A DNA stretch of 64,000 nt from Bacillota bacterium (GTDB taxonomy: Bacteria; Bacillota; Negativicutes; Sporomusales; CTSoil-080): contig JAGGAC010000011.1 of assembly GCA_017889635.1 (NCBI GenBank), forward strand, positions 1 to 64,000. The letters are read 5' to 3'. The notes beneath the pieces were generated by a model, which did no database searches, was not told the DNA's origin, and was given only the letters and a program-made list of their open reading frames with translations. Positions 38,673 to 48,908 of the stretch are shown piece after piece. The translations under genes were made by a program, and so were the position numbers. Each line of letters begins with the position of its first letter. Within the stretch, counting starts at the first letter, position 1.

Positions 38673-40733
38673 TTAGGCCACAATTTTTGTTAAATCAGCC
38701 AAGTCTGATGAAAGTCCGGCGATGGCTTTTAAAAGTGCCAGACGGTTGTTTCGTACCGGCATGTCATCCACCATTACCATTACCTGGCCAAAGAAGTCGT
38801 CAATCGGCACAGTCATAGCGGCCAGAACATTGAGCACGCCGCTATAATCCTTAGCCTTGGTCATGGCCTTAGTCTTGCGCAATGCGTCAACATACGCCTG
38901 ATATAAATTCTTTTCGGCATCTGTAGTAAACCGTTCCGGCTCGATTCCCACATTAGACGCGTTTTTAGCCAAGTTAGCAACCCGCGTGAGCCCTTGAATA
39001 ATGCGCACCAGAGACTCAGTCCCGGTCTCCGCCGAGAGAGCCTTGGCTTTGAGCCAAGTATCAAATATATCATCATCGCCAACTGCAAGCACAGCATCAA
39101 TCATGTCATAGCGCATTCCTTCATCTGTAAGAACATTTTTTAGCCGCAACCGGAAAAAATCCATCAAATCACTGACCAGCTTCTCCCGCCGGTCAGACTC
39201 AGTAATAGCCAGTAAATCCATTGCCTTTTTCGCGATTTGACTAAGCGAGATATGAAACTGGGCATTAATCAAAATATTGACGATCCCCAGCGCCTGCCGC
39301 CGCAGTGCGAAAGGGTCCTGGGAGCCTGTCGGGATAAGTCCGCGACTGAATGTAGCCACAATATTATCCAGTTTATCGGCCAAACTTACTACCCGGCCCG
39401 CCGGTGTCTCAGGCAACACATCTCCAGCAAACCGCGGCAAGTAGTGTTCAAAAATCGCTTGCGCCACCGCAGGATTTTCTCCATTCAAAAGAGCGTACTC
39501 TCGCCCCATTACCCCTTGCAATTCTGTGAACTCACAAACCATGCCGGTCACCAGATCAGCCTTTGACAGATGGGCACTTCGTTCAACTACCGGCAGTTCA
39601 GCTTTATCGATCCCGGCCTCCTCGGCAATAAATGCCGCCAGCTGCTCCACCCGCATAACCTTGTCAAACATTGTCCCTAGGCCTTCCTGATATACAATGG
39701 TTTTGAGTTTTTCCACCCGTTCAGCCAGCGGAACTTTTTTATCCTCTTCAAAGAAGAATCTAGCGTCAGCTAATCTCGCTCTCAGCACCCGCTCGTTGCC
39801 GCGCCGCACAATATCAATACAATCTTGGCCTCCGTTACGAACAGTGATAAATACCGGCAATAGTTTGCCGTTTTCGCCAAACACAGGAAAATACCGCTGA
39901 TGCTCACGCATCGGAGTAATAATCGTTTCCGACGGAAGAGCAAGATATTTTTCATCAAACTTGCCGCATAGCGCTGTAGGATACTCAACCAAATACAATA
40001 CTTCCTCCAGCAAGTCTTCATCAATAACTGCCTTGCCACCCTGCTGTACCGCAAGTTTTTCTACCTGCTCACGAATGACCCGGCGTCTTAGCTCCTGATC
40101 TACCATTACATGGTTTTCAACCATTTTGACAAAGTATTCCTCTACCGATTCCACCGTTATCTGACCCTTGCTTAGAAACCGGTGACCATAACTGGTCCTG
40201 CCGGCAGCAACCCTGCAAAGCTCAAACGGCACAACTGCATCGCCAAAAAGCGCGAGTAACCAGCGGAGAGGGCGGACAAACCTCATATCAAGGTTGCCCC
40301 AGCGCATACTTTTAGGAAATGCAAGGGACGTTACTATCTCCGGCAATAATTCCGGCAATAGTTCTTTAACTTCTTGCCCTGTCTTGTGCACCATAGCATA
40401 AACATAGCCATCTTTGGTCACTAATTGGCTGACATCAACCCCCTGACCACGGGCGAAGCCTTGAGCAGCCTTGGTTGGAGCCCCCTTATCATCAAAGGCA
40501 ATTTTTAGTGACGGTCCCTTGTTCTCACTCTTCTGGTCAGCCTGTTTTTCGGCCACACCGCTTACCAAAAGCGTCAGCCGCCGCGGGGTACCGTAAGTCT
40601 TAATTTCATTATATTCAATTCGCCGCTCGCCAAGTTTTGCTGCAGCAATCTCTTTTAAATCCTTAAGCGCCCCAGGCATAAACTTGGCTGGCATTTCCTC
40701 TGTACCAATTTCCAGCAATAAATCCTTAGCCAT
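38673..40733 (-). CDS. glyS: glycyl-tRNA synthetase beta subunit
   Basis: [19 protein letters not shown]...[10 protein letters not shown]. Confidence 0.96.
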   Translation of the reverse strand: MAKDLLLEIGTEEMPAKFMPGALKDLKEIAAAKLGERRIEYNEIKTYGTPRRLTLLVSGVAEKQADQKSENKGPSLKIAFDDKGAPTKAAQGFARGQGVDVSQLVTKDGYVYAMVHKTGQEVKELLPELLPEIVTSLAFPKSMRWGNLDMRFVRPLRWLLALFGDAVVPFELCRVAAGRTSYGHRFLSKGQITVESVEEYFVKMVENHVMVDQELRRRVIREQVEKLAVQQGGKAVIDEDLLEEVLYLVEYPTALCGKFDEKYLALPSETIITPMREHQRYFPVFGENGKLLPVFITVRNGGQDCIDIVRRGNERVLRARLADARFFFEEDKKVPLAERVEKLKTIVYQEGLGTMFDKVMRVEQLAAFIAEEAGIDKAELPVVERSAHLSKADLVTGMVCEFTELQGVMGREYALLNGENPAVAQAIFEHYLPRFAGDVLPETPAGRVVSLADKLDNIVATFSRGLIPTGSQDPFALRRQALGIVNILINAQFHISLSQIAKKAMDLLAITESDRREKLVSDLMDFFRLRLKNVLTDEGMRYDMIDAVLAVGDDDIFDTWLKAKALSAETGTESLVRIIQGLTRVANLAKNASNVGIEPERFTTDAEKNLYQAYVDALRKTKAMTKAKDYSGVLNVLAAMTVPIDDFFGQVMVMVDDMPVRNNRLALLKAIAGLSSDLADLTKIVA

Positions 40734-41610
40734 TCGCGTTTTCTCCTTTCAGCAGCGGGTAACCCAGTTTCTCACGTTGCTCCAGATAGCCTTGAGCACA
40801 TAACCGGGCTAAGTTGCGAACCCTTCCAATAAACGCGGTCCGTTCACTGACACTTATTGCACCACGGGCGTCCAGCAAATTAAAAGCATGCGAACATTTC
40901 AGCACATAGTCATATGCCGGAAGGACAAACCCCAGCTCAACTACCCTGACAGCTTCTTTCTCATACATGTCAAACAAATTAAACAATAGGTTAGTATCAG
41001 CAATTTCGAAGTTATAGTGGGACTGCTCCACTTCATTGCGATGAAAAACATCGCCATAGGTAATGCCTGCTACCCACTCAATGTCATATACGTTTTCGAT
41101 CTCCTGAATATACATTGCCAGCCGTTCCAGCCCATATGTAATTTCTACTGCCACAGGCTTTACATCCACGCTGCCAACCTGCTGAAAATAGGTGAATTGG
41201 GTGATTTCCATCCCATCCAGCCATACTTCCCAACCCAAGCCCCAAGCTCCAAGCGTCGGCGACTCCCAGTTATCCTCAACAAAACGGATATCATGCTTTC
41301 CGGGATCAATCCCCAGCCGGGCAAGGCTTTCGAGGTAAAGCTCCTGAATATTAGCTGGCGATGGTTTCATAATCACCTGGTATTGATGATGTTGAAACAA
41401 GCGGTTAGGATTGTCCCCATACCTACCGTCGGCTGGACGACGTGATGGTTCGACATAAGCCACATTCCACGGTTCCGGCCCAAGCGCCCGCAGAAAAGTA
41501 GCTGGATTCATAGTTCCTGCTCCCTTTTCCACATCATATGGCTGCTGAATAATGCATTTCTGCCCAGCCCAAAATGTTTGCAATGATAAAATTATTTCTT
41601 GAAAAGTCAT
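40726..41610 (-). CDS. glyQ: glycyl-tRNA synthetase alpha subunit
   Basis: [57 protein letters not shown]. Confidence 0.97.
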   Translation of the reverse strand: MTFQEIILSLQTFWAGQKCIIQQPYDVEKGAGTMNPATFLRALGPEPWNVAYVEPSRRPADGRYGDNPNRLFQHHQYQVIMKPSPANIQELYLESLARLGIDPGKHDIRFVEDNWESPTLGAWGLGWEVWLDGMEITQFTYFQQVGSVDVKPVAVEITYGLERLAMYIQEIENVYDIEWVAGITYGDVFHRNEVEQSHYNFEIADTNLLFNLFDMYEKEAVRVVELGFVLPAYDYVLKCSHAFNLLDARGAISVSERTAFIGRVRNLARLCAQGYLEQREKLGYPLLKGENANG

Positions 41611-41639
41611 ACCCGATTATCGCCTCCTGATAATTATTA

Positions 41640-41870
41640 AGACACAAAAAACTCCCGTCCCAGTAACACAAAGTTACCAGGGACGAGAGTCAATTAACTC
41701 CCGCGGTTCCACCCTGTTTGACCGCAAGCGGTCCGCCTTTATTTTAATTGCGAGGTTTACTTTCCAAATAGGATTTCCTCTCGCAGCTCAAAAATGCCTT
41801 CACCGCTTTACCGGGCTTGCACCTTCCCCGATTCGCTGCATCTGCGGCTACTAAGTTTCATCATCGCCAA
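41640..41870 (-). ncRNA. T-box leader, probable Gly (GGC) specifier
   Basis: minus strand GGGTGGAACCGCGGGAGTT; terminator ACTCTCGTCCCTGGTAAC...GTTACTGGGACGGGAGTTTTTT; upstream of glyQS; GAAGGCA in the putative specifier loop. Confidence 0.93.
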
Positions 41871-41949
41871 ATATTGAGAATACTATATCACACCAGCATA
41901 GACAAAATCAAGTATGGCTTGCGACATATTAAATAAAGACAAACGAGCA

Positions 41950-42396
41950 CTACAGGCCGTAGTGCTCTGTATCCTTTTTCTCTGTTAAAAGCGCTTCATC
42001 CTGCTCCACATCTTCTGTCTCAGCCTCGCCGCGTACCACCTCAATAGTGCAACGTTTAAATACCGCCACCAGAACTCCCAGCGCCGCTATTTGGGGCAAA
42101 ACCATGGCTCCAATAGCGCCAAGAGTAACCGGAATTTCGACAAGTACTTTCCCCTCATGCTTGACCCGGATTTTAGTGACATTGCCTTCACGGATAAGCT
42201 CTTTGACTTTATCCATAACTTCACCGGATTTTACCGAAAACTCTTCCGTCCAACTGCTCTTTTGGTCACTTTCCAACTCTATCAAAGCTTCAACAACATC
42301 ACCACGTGTTTTAGTCAGTACCTCTCTCGCTTCCCGGTAAGAAATCCCGGTACGCTCTCGTATAATATCGATTTTTTCCAAAGTGATTTCTTCCAT
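41950..42396 (-). CDS. DUF4342/UBA-like domain protein
   Basis: IDIIRERTGISYREAREVLTKTRGDVVEALIELE then VKELIREGNVTKIRVKHEGKVLVEIPVTLGAIGAM. Confidence 0.75.
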   Translation of the reverse strand: MEEITLEKIDIIRERTGISYREAREVLTKTRGDVVEALIELESDQKSSWTEEFSVKSGEVMDKVKELIREGNVTKIRVKHEGKVLVEIPVTLGAIGAMVLPQIAALGVLVAVFKRCTIEVVRGEAETEDVEQDEALLTEKKDTEHYGL

Positions 42397-42459
42397 TTCG
42401 TTTACCTCCCTCTGCCGGCGGTTTTTACTATTTTCTCCACCCGGCCTCTTTTTATCCGT

Positions 42460-43191
42460 CTAGGTAACGGCAGCAATAAACGACATTGACTTTAGCGGTT
42501 TATCTAAACAATAAGTAATAAATTGAGCTAATATTTTTTCGGTCTCAATTAACACCGCCCCGGTCACCGAAAAACCTCCCGGCGACTGCCAGTCTAATTG
42601 AAGCAGGCGTTCAAAAAAAGCAGCAACCTCCTCGGAAAACTCGGTGAGTCCCGGCCTAGCACACTTACTGCAGACAGTACCGCCGGTCGCTGCATCAAAA
42701 AAAGCCGGATAAGTTAACGGTTCACCGCAGCAAACGCATATTCCCCGTTCCGGGTTAAAACCGGCCAAAGCTAAGAGCTGCAGAGCCGAGGCCAACGCGG
42801 TAATCCTGGGATTACGCACTTTCATAATCTCAAACGAAGCCAGCAATAAATCAAAGACCGCTGGCTCGGCCTCTCGTTCCGGCCATAATTCAACTACAAG
42901 CTCCGCCAAAAAATTGGCATAAGCCAGCATCGAAAGATCTTCCCGAATAGCCCGAAAAGAATTGATAATATCACATTGTTTTATCGATTCATAACCTTTC
43001 CCCGGAAGTAATGATAACTCGGCATGAACAAACGGCTGCACCGTTCCGGCCAGTTGACTTTTCGGACGCCTGGCGCCATAGCCGACAGCAAAAATTTTAC
43101 CAAAGTCCCGCGAAAATAGAGTAACCATCCTAGCAGTATCGTCCCAATCACGCACCGCCAAGAGGATGGCTTCTGTCCTGTATTGGCCCAT
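42460..43191 (-). CDS. recO: DNA repair protein RecO
   Basis: YRTEAILLAVRDWDDTARMVTLFSRDFGKIFAVGYGARRPKS; CVCCGEPL...CSKCA. Confidence 0.92.
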   Translation of the reverse strand: MGQYRTEAILLAVRDWDDTARMVTLFSRDFGKIFAVGYGARRPKSQLAGTVQPFVHAELSLLPGKGYESIKQCDIINSFRAIREDLSMLAYANFLAELVVELWPEREAEPAVFDLLLASFEIMKVRNPRITALASALQLLALAGFNPERGICVCCGEPLTYPAFFDAATGGTVCSKCARPGLTEFSEEVAAFFERLLQLDWQSPGGFSVTGAVLIETEKILAQFITYCLDKPLKSMSFIAAVT

Positions 43192-43202
43192 TTTAGTTCA
43201 CG

Positions 43203-43328
43203 CTACTTCCCACTTCGACCCTTGGTTTCATAAACCGAATAACATTCCTGACACTGTCGGTACAGAAGATAAGCGGTGACCTCCCCTGTATTGGTAAAAA
43301 CATCCCACATCAAATCCTGTATCAACAT
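43203..43328 (-). CDS. yqzL: YqzL-family small protein (absent from ORF track)
   Basis: MLIQDLMWDVFTNTGEVTAYLLYRQCQECYSVYETKGRSGK; GGGAGG RBS; immediately upstream of recO. Confidence 0.8.
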   Translation of the reverse strand: MLIQDLMWDVFTNTGEVTAYLLYRQCQECYSVYETKGRSGK

Positions 43329-43370
43329 TTGTCTTCCTCCCTTTTCAAACGATATTAGGCAAACGAACCC

Positions 43371-44759
43371 CTACAACAGTTCCGAACTCTGTTCAGCACC
43401 ATCATCATCTTCGCTTTCAATAGTTAAAGCTACAGCTTTAACCCTAACAACCCTGAAACCGTTGACCAATAAAACCGTAAACGTATACTTGCCAATATTT
43501 AATTGATCCCCAACCTCAGGCCGTCGTCCAAGGAGACCGAAAATATATCCACCAATAGTATCTTCTTCATGTTCTTCAAGTTCTATATCAATAATTTCCG
43601 CAACATCATCCAAAAGCACTCGTCCATCAAATTCATAGCTGCCGTCAGGAAAACGCTGGATATCTATTTCTTCCTCATCATGCTCATCCTGAATGTCACC
43701 GACGATTTCTTCCAGCACATCCTCCATTGCCACAAGACCGGCAGTACCACCGTATTCGTCGGCAACCACTGCCAGATGAGTTCTTTTTCGGCGCATAAAC
43801 TGCAGCAGCGTCGCCACCGACATTCCCTCCGGCACCACAAGAATTTCCCGCATAATGCTTTTTAGATCCTGTCCCTGGGTATTGGTATGATTCATATCCA
43901 TAAGGTCGCGGATATGAATCATACCAATGACATGGTCCTTATCATCAACGCATAAGGGATAGCGGGTGTGACCGGTATCCCTGACAACACGCATATTTTC
44001 TGCAAAAGAATCATCAGTAAAAAGACAAATCATATCTTGCCGGGGCACCATAACCTCACGAGCCAGACGGTCAGCAAAGTCAAAAACATTGTCAATAAGC
44101 TCACTTTCCATCTCGTCAAGTACTCCGCCACGATGACTGGCGTTGACAATCATTCTTAGTTCCTCTTCCGAATGCGCCAGCTCCGTTTCTGTAGCAGATT
44201 TAACCCCCATCAAGGCTAATATTGCTTTAGCGGCTTTATTAAACAATATAATTACCGGATACCCAAGTTTATGAAAAACATACAGCGGCCAAACAACTAA
44301 GAGTGCCAGACCTTCCGACCGCTGAATAGCCATTGACTTCGGCACAAGTTCGCCTAAAACGATATGAAGGAAAGTAATTACAATAAAGCCAATCGCAATA
44401 CTTACTGTATGCACCAGCCATAAAGCATCCGGGAAATAAGAAAGAAGGATTGGCATAATAAGCGAGGAAACAGCCGGTTCACCCAGCCAGCCCAGTGCCA
44501 GCGACGCTAAAGTAATCCCCAGCTGGGTCGCGCCAAGATAAGTATCAAAGGACGACACTATCTTTAACGCCAACTTCGCGCGATTATTTCCCTGATGTAC
44601 AAGTTCTTCAAGTCTAGTTCGGCGAATTTTCACCAACGAAAATTCGGCTATTACAAAAAAGCCGTTTAAAAGCACCAATAATAACGCGGCAATTAACTCA
44701 ATAATCCCTAACGACGGGCTAATAGCGCATCTCTCCCTAAGATTTGGTTCCATCTTCAT
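43371..44759 (-). CDS. hemolysin-family CNNM/CBS/CorC-HlyC transporter-associated protein
   Basis: DUF21 TM region, CBS pair, VVADEYGGTAGLVAMEDVLEEIVGDIQDEHDEE. Confidence 0.92.
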   Translation of the reverse strand: MKMEPNLRERCAISPSLGIIELIAALLLVLLNGFFVIAEFSLVKIRRTRLEELVHQGNNRAKLALKIVSSFDTYLGATQLGITLASLALGWLGEPAVSSLIMPILLSYFPDALWLVHTVSIAIGFIVITFLHIVLGELVPKSMAIQRSEGLALLVVWPLYVFHKLGYPVIILFNKAAKAILALMGVKSATETELAHSEEELRMIVNASHRGGVLDEMESELIDNVFDFADRLAREVMVPRQDMICLFTDDSFAENMRVVRDTGHTRYPLCVDDKDHVIGMIHIRDLMDMNHTNTQGQDLKSIMREILVVPEGMSVATLLQFMRRKRTHLAVVADEYGGTAGLVAMEDVLEEIVGDIQDEHDEEEIDIQRFPDGSYEFDGRVLLDDVAEIIDIELEEHEEDTIGGYIFGLLGRRPEVGDQLNIGKYTFTVLLVNGFRVVRVKAVALTIESEDDDGAEQSSELL

Positions 44760-45324
44760 GGCGTGGCATCACAGCACCAGCGGTAAGAACATATTGCAGG
44801 GCACTTTCACTTGTAACATCTAAAGCTATTATATCCCGCTTGGGTACGATTATATTAAACCCGGTTGTCATGTTTACGCTCATTGGTACGAATACACATA
44901 CGTTTTCTTCATCAAAATGACAAGCCATATGTTCTGGCAGTTCTGAAATTACAAAACCCAAAGCTTTCACTCCCGGATGCGGATAGGGTACTAGCACCGC
45001 CTGCTTAAGCAGCCTGTCAGATTCGAACACCGCGGTAGAAAGCTGTTTTACACTATTATAAATAAATTTAACAATTGGAATAGTACTTAGCAACCATTCC
45101 CCTAAAGCAATTAATCGCTGTGGCAGCCAATAAGAGGACAGCCAACCGATAATAAATATCACAATCAAACTGACAAGCAGGCTAAGACCGGGAAATCTCA
45201 CCGGCAAATACCTGCCGAATATCGCTTCAGTAATATTCAAAATCTCATAAACCGCGAATGCAGTTATCGCTATTGGCACAACAACGATCATACCGCTAAC
45301 AAAATATCGAGAAAGATTTTGCAT
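44737..45324 (-). CDS. DUF502 membrane protein
   Basis: SGMIVVVPIAITAFAVYEI...GFVISELP...FVPMSVNMTTGFNIIVPKRDI. Confidence 0.88.
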   Translation of the reverse strand: MQNLSRYFVSGMIVVVPIAITAFAVYEILNITEAIFGRYLPVRFPGLSLLVSLIVIFIIGWLSSYWLPQRLIALGEWLLSTIPIVKFIYNSVKQLSTAVFESDRLLKQAVLVPYPHPGVKALGFVISELPEHMACHFDEENVCVFVPMSVNMTTGFNIIVPKRDIIALDVTSESALQYVLTAGAVMPRHEDGTKS

Positions 45325-45465
45325 AAACCACCCCTCTTAACAAATCATACCATCAACTACCACCGCGGTCAATAAATACCATTGGTAAATAAGACATTAT
45401 AATTATGTCACCAAGCGGAATTTGAAAATCCGCCGGGCCTGCCCGACGGATAATACACACTAAAA

Positions 45466-46722
45466 CTAGTATTTTCTTCTGCGTCGCGGTAAAGCGGCAT
45501 CAATAACATCATCAACCGTAATAATTCCAACCAGCTTTTTGTCGTTATCAACCACCGGTACAGCTAAAAGATCATATTTTCGGATAAGATTAAAAACCTC
45601 TTCCACCGAAGCTTCATCACCAACAGTTATAACTCTAAGCTGCATCAAATCGGACAACTTAGTATCAGGTCGGGCAACAATCAGCTCGCGTAGCGAAAGC
45701 ACTCCAGCCAAATGCTCTTCGGCATCGATAACATAAATATAGTAAATAGTCTCCGCTTCCGGAGCTAGACGCCTAAGCTCATTAATAGTCTCATCCGCAG
45801 TCAAATGCTGCGGCAATGCGATATACTCAGTAGTCATAAGGCTTCCGGCCTCATCTTCCTCATATTCGCGAAGTTCTTTAACCTCAACAGCTTCCTCATA
45901 ATTCATCATATTCAGAAGCTCCTGGGCTTTATCATCCTCCATCTCATTGAGCACATCGGCGGCATCATCAGTAGCCATCATTTCCAGAATGTCGGCTGCC
46001 CGGTCCTTGCTCATGCCTTCAAGGATGGAGACTTGCAATTCAGTCTCCATCTCAACCAACGTTTCGGCTGCCTTCTCGGTGTCTAGCGTTTCCATTATCA
46101 TTGAACGTTCCTGAGCGCTGAGCTCACTGACAATGTTCGCCACGTCATAAGGATGAAGCGTGGCCAGTTTTCCTTGAGACACTGACAGCTTAATGGCTGA
46201 TAAGTCCGGTGTTATCAAATCTACGTAATCCCACGAAATAAGCCTTTCCGGCAAATCACTATTAAACCAACCGGCAATCCTTTTTAAGCCGCGTTCAGCT
46301 CCCAGACGACGCACCAGCCCCCGGAAACCTATATCAACTGCCATAAGTCGATATTCATTATTAACCTCTGTAATCTTAAGGTCATTAACCCTAACTACCT
46401 TAGCTCCATTGATATCAACAATCTGACGATCCAAAAGGTCGCGCCGCAAAAAAAACTCTTTGCCGCTAAGTTCAGGCTGATTAATTTCACTGCGCAAAAT
46501 ATTTAATGAAACAATTTCCTTATTCATCATGACGATTGTGTCGTCGCCAATAATCACGGTTTCCAACCTGCGCCTGACTGCTATACCGCGCACCTTGGGA
46601 AAACCCGGTTCCAGCGCAATCAACACGTCGGTTACTGTCCCTACTTTTTTTCCAATCTTGTCAATAACCAACTTGCCGATAAGTTGACTTAAATACACCT
46701 CAGTAAACGACAAAGACAGCAT
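45466..46722 (-). CDS. PRC-barrel, MgtE N-domain and CBS-pair protein lacking a transporter domain
   Basis: DRAADILEMMATDDAADVLNEMEDDKAQELLNMM and C-terminal CBS pair; no TM domain. Confidence 0.85.
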   Translation of the reverse strand: MLSLSFTEVYLSQLIGKLVIDKIGKKVGTVTDVLIALEPGFPKVRGIAVRRRLETVIIGDDTIVMMNKEIVSLNILRSEINQPELSGKEFFLRRDLLDRQIVDINGAKVVRVNDLKITEVNNEYRLMAVDIGFRGLVRRLGAERGLKRIAGWFNSDLPERLISWDYVDLITPDLSAIKLSVSQGKLATLHPYDVANIVSELSAQERSMIMETLDTEKAAETLVEMETELQVSILEGMSKDRAADILEMMATDDAADVLNEMEDDKAQELLNMMNYEEAVEVKELREYEEDEAGSLMTTEYIALPQHLTADETINELRRLAPEAETIYYIYVIDAEEHLAGVLSLRELIVARPDTKLSDLMQLRVITVGDEASVEEVFNLIRKYDLLAVPVVDNDKKLVGIITVDDVIDAALPRRRRKY

Positions 46723-46751
46723 CCGCTTTCCCCCTTCGGCGCTGGCGTCAA

Positions 46752-47642
46752 CTACTCATAACCGAACGTTTTTAAAACCCCGGAGCGATTGCGCCAATCT
46801 TTTTTAACCTTCACCCATAAATCCAAATAGGCCTTTGACCCCAATAAATTTTCGATATCCAGGCGTGCCAGTCGACCGACATCTTTTAGCACCTGCCCAC
46901 CAGCACCAATAACAATGCCTTTCTGCGAATCGCGCTCAACATAAATTACCGCCCGAACATAAAGATCATCATTGGAACGCACCGTTATTTCCTCAATATC
47001 AACCGCAATGGCATGCGGAATTTCTTCTCTGGTAAAGTGCAGAACCTTTTCGCGAATTAGTTCGGCAATTAACATTCTTTCAGGCTGATCGGTTATCATA
47101 TCATCCGGATAATACTTTGGGCCAGGCCCAAGATGCTGTTTTATTTCCGCAACAAGACTCTCTAGATTCGTCTTTTTCTCAGCCGATACCGGAACAACAG
47201 CTGCAAATTCACGTTCTTTGGTGTAACGCGCTATTGCCGGCAAAACCTCAGAATGGGCAACCTTGTCAATTTTATTAATAACCAGCACAACTGGTGTCGA
47301 CACCGCCGCTAAATGCTCCAATATGTAACGTTCTCCTGCCCCAAGCTCTTCGGTAACATCCACGACAAAGAGCACCACATCAACTTCACGCAGCGTGTTC
47401 TCGGCAGTACGAACCATGTACTCTCCCAGTTTATGACGAGGCTTATGAATCCCCGGCGTATCAATAAACAATATCTGAGCATCATCCAGATTCAAAATAC
47501 ACAAAATCTTGTTACGTGTAGTCTGCGGCTTGTCTGACATAATTGCAATTTTATGGCCAATCAAACTGTTGACCAACGTTGATTTTCCGACATTCGGGCG
47601 ACCAATAACTGCGACAAATCCGGACTTAAAAGTATCACTCAT
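46752..47642 (-). CDS. era: GTPase Era
   Basis: MSDTFKSGFVAVIGRPNVGKSTLVNSLIG, DTPGIH, NKID, KH domain; start trimmed from 47744. Confidence 0.96.
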   Translation of the reverse strand: MSDTFKSGFVAVIGRPNVGKSTLVNSLIGHKIAIMSDKPQTTRNKILCILNLDDAQILFIDTPGIHKPRHKLGEYMVRTAENTLREVDVVLFVVDVTEELGAGERYILEHLAAVSTPVVLVINKIDKVAHSEVLPAIARYTKEREFAAVVPVSAEKKTNLESLVAEIKQHLGPGPKYYPDDMITDQPERMLIAELIREKVLHFTREEIPHAIAVDIEEITVRSNDDLYVRAVIYVERDSQKGIVIGAGGQVLKDVGRLARLDIENLLGSKAYLDLWVKVKKDWRNRSGVLKTFGYE

Positions 47643-48042
47643 TATCTCTATCCTTCCCTGGTAAATTTGGTTTTTTAAACCCCAATGGCAACAGCTCATC
47701 GAGCGTTGTAGACTGCCACTTACCAGTCGTATTCCCCATAACAACAGTATTAATACCGAACTCTGCCATTACTTGTCGGCATGCTCCGCATGGCGTCACA
47801 GGTTCCTCGGTATCAGCAACCACCGCCAAAGCATTAAAAACCATTTCACCCTCTGATACCGCCTTGAAAATTGCTGTCCGCTCGGCACAGTTAGTAAGAC
47901 CATACGAGGCATTCTCAATATTGCAGCCGCAATAAATTCTGCCACTCGCTGCCCTAACCGCTGCTCCCACGCTAAAGTGCGAATATGGCGCGTAAGCCTT
48001 AAATCTAGCTATCTGAGCCGCAGCAATTAGCTCATCATCCAT
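47635..48042 (-). CDS. cdd: cytidine deaminase
   Basis: YAPYSHFSVGAAVR...CNIENASYGLTNCAERTAIFKAVSEG...PCGACRQVMAEF; start trimmed. Confidence 0.95.
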   Translation of the reverse strand: MDDELIAAAQIARFKAYAPYSHFSVGAAVRAASGRIYCGCNIENASYGLTNCAERTAIFKAVSEGEMVFNALAVVADTEEPVTPCGACRQVMAEFGINTVVMGNTTGKWQSTTLDELLPLGFKKPNLPGKDRDNE

Positions 48043-48055
48043 CTTATCCCCCCCT

Positions 48056-48460
48056 TTAGCCGAACAGCTGCCGCCAGAATAACAAACCACCCACCAGCAC
48101 CGCCGTTATTGCCATAACAAGTACAGCTCCAGCAGACATGTCCTTTGCGGCCTTAGCCAGAGGATGAACGTCTGGCGAAACTAAGTCTACCACCTTTTCA
48201 ATAGCAGTATTGACAATTTCAGCGCTCAACACCCCAGCAATGGTCAGCAGCAGAATCATCATTTCGACCCGCGAAACACCAACCTGCCAAGCTAAGATTA
48301 GCGTTCCTGCCCCAACGGCAACATGGACCTTCATATTGCGTTGGGTTACAAAACAATGGATCAATCCGGCCCAGGCATAGCTAAACATTCTAAGCCAACC
48401 TTTTTTAGCATAACCGCTGTCCTTATCATCAATATTACCCATTTGAGCGGCCGATTCCAA
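48056..48460 (-). CDS. dgkA: diacylglycerol/undecaprenol kinase
   Basis: AEIVNTAIEKVVDLVSPDVHPLAKAAKDMSAGAVL. Confidence 0.93.
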   Translation of the reverse strand: MESAAQMGNIDDKDSGYAKKGWLRMFSYAWAGLIHCFVTQRNMKVHVAVGAGTLILAWQVGVSRVEMMILLLTIAGVLSAEIVNTAIEKVVDLVSPDVHPLAKAAKDMSAGAVLVMAITAVLVGGLLFWRQLFG

Positions 48461-48908
48461 GCGCTGTTAATATGTCTTCTTCCTGACGACGCATCTCAGC
48501 TTTATCAGCTTCCGCTTCATGATCATACCCCACCAAATGCAGCATACCATGTACGGTAAGATAGGCCAATTCCCGTTCCAGACCATGACCGAAATCCTGC
48601 GACTGCCGCAATGCTGTTTCTACCGATATAACAATATCACCGAGCAGTGATTCCTCCGGCCCGTCCAAAATCTCAGGTTCGTCTCCTTCATCAAGGGCAA
48701 AGGAAAGAACATCTGTAGCAGTATCCTTGCCACGATATTGACAGTTGAGTTCCCGGATATATTCATCGTCGGCAAACACCACGCTTACCTCACTGCCCTC
48801 ATTAATCTCCAGCACCTCGGCTGCTTTATTAAGAACTTTCGTCACCATATTTTCCATTTGCGCCGTTATCGGCATCTTTTCCTGAACATTGCTTAGAACT
48901 ACTTGCAT
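48435..48908 (-). CDS. ybeY: endoribonuclease YbeY
   Basis: YLTVHGMLHLVGYDHE. Confidence 0.95.
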   Translation of the reverse strand: MQVVLSNVQEKMPITAQMENMVTKVLNKAAEVLEINEGSEVSVVFADDEYIRELNCQYRGKDTATDVLSFALDEGDEPEILDGPEESLLGDIVISVETALRQSQDFGHGLERELAYLTVHGMLHLVGYDHEAEADKAEMRRQEEDILTALGIGRSNG

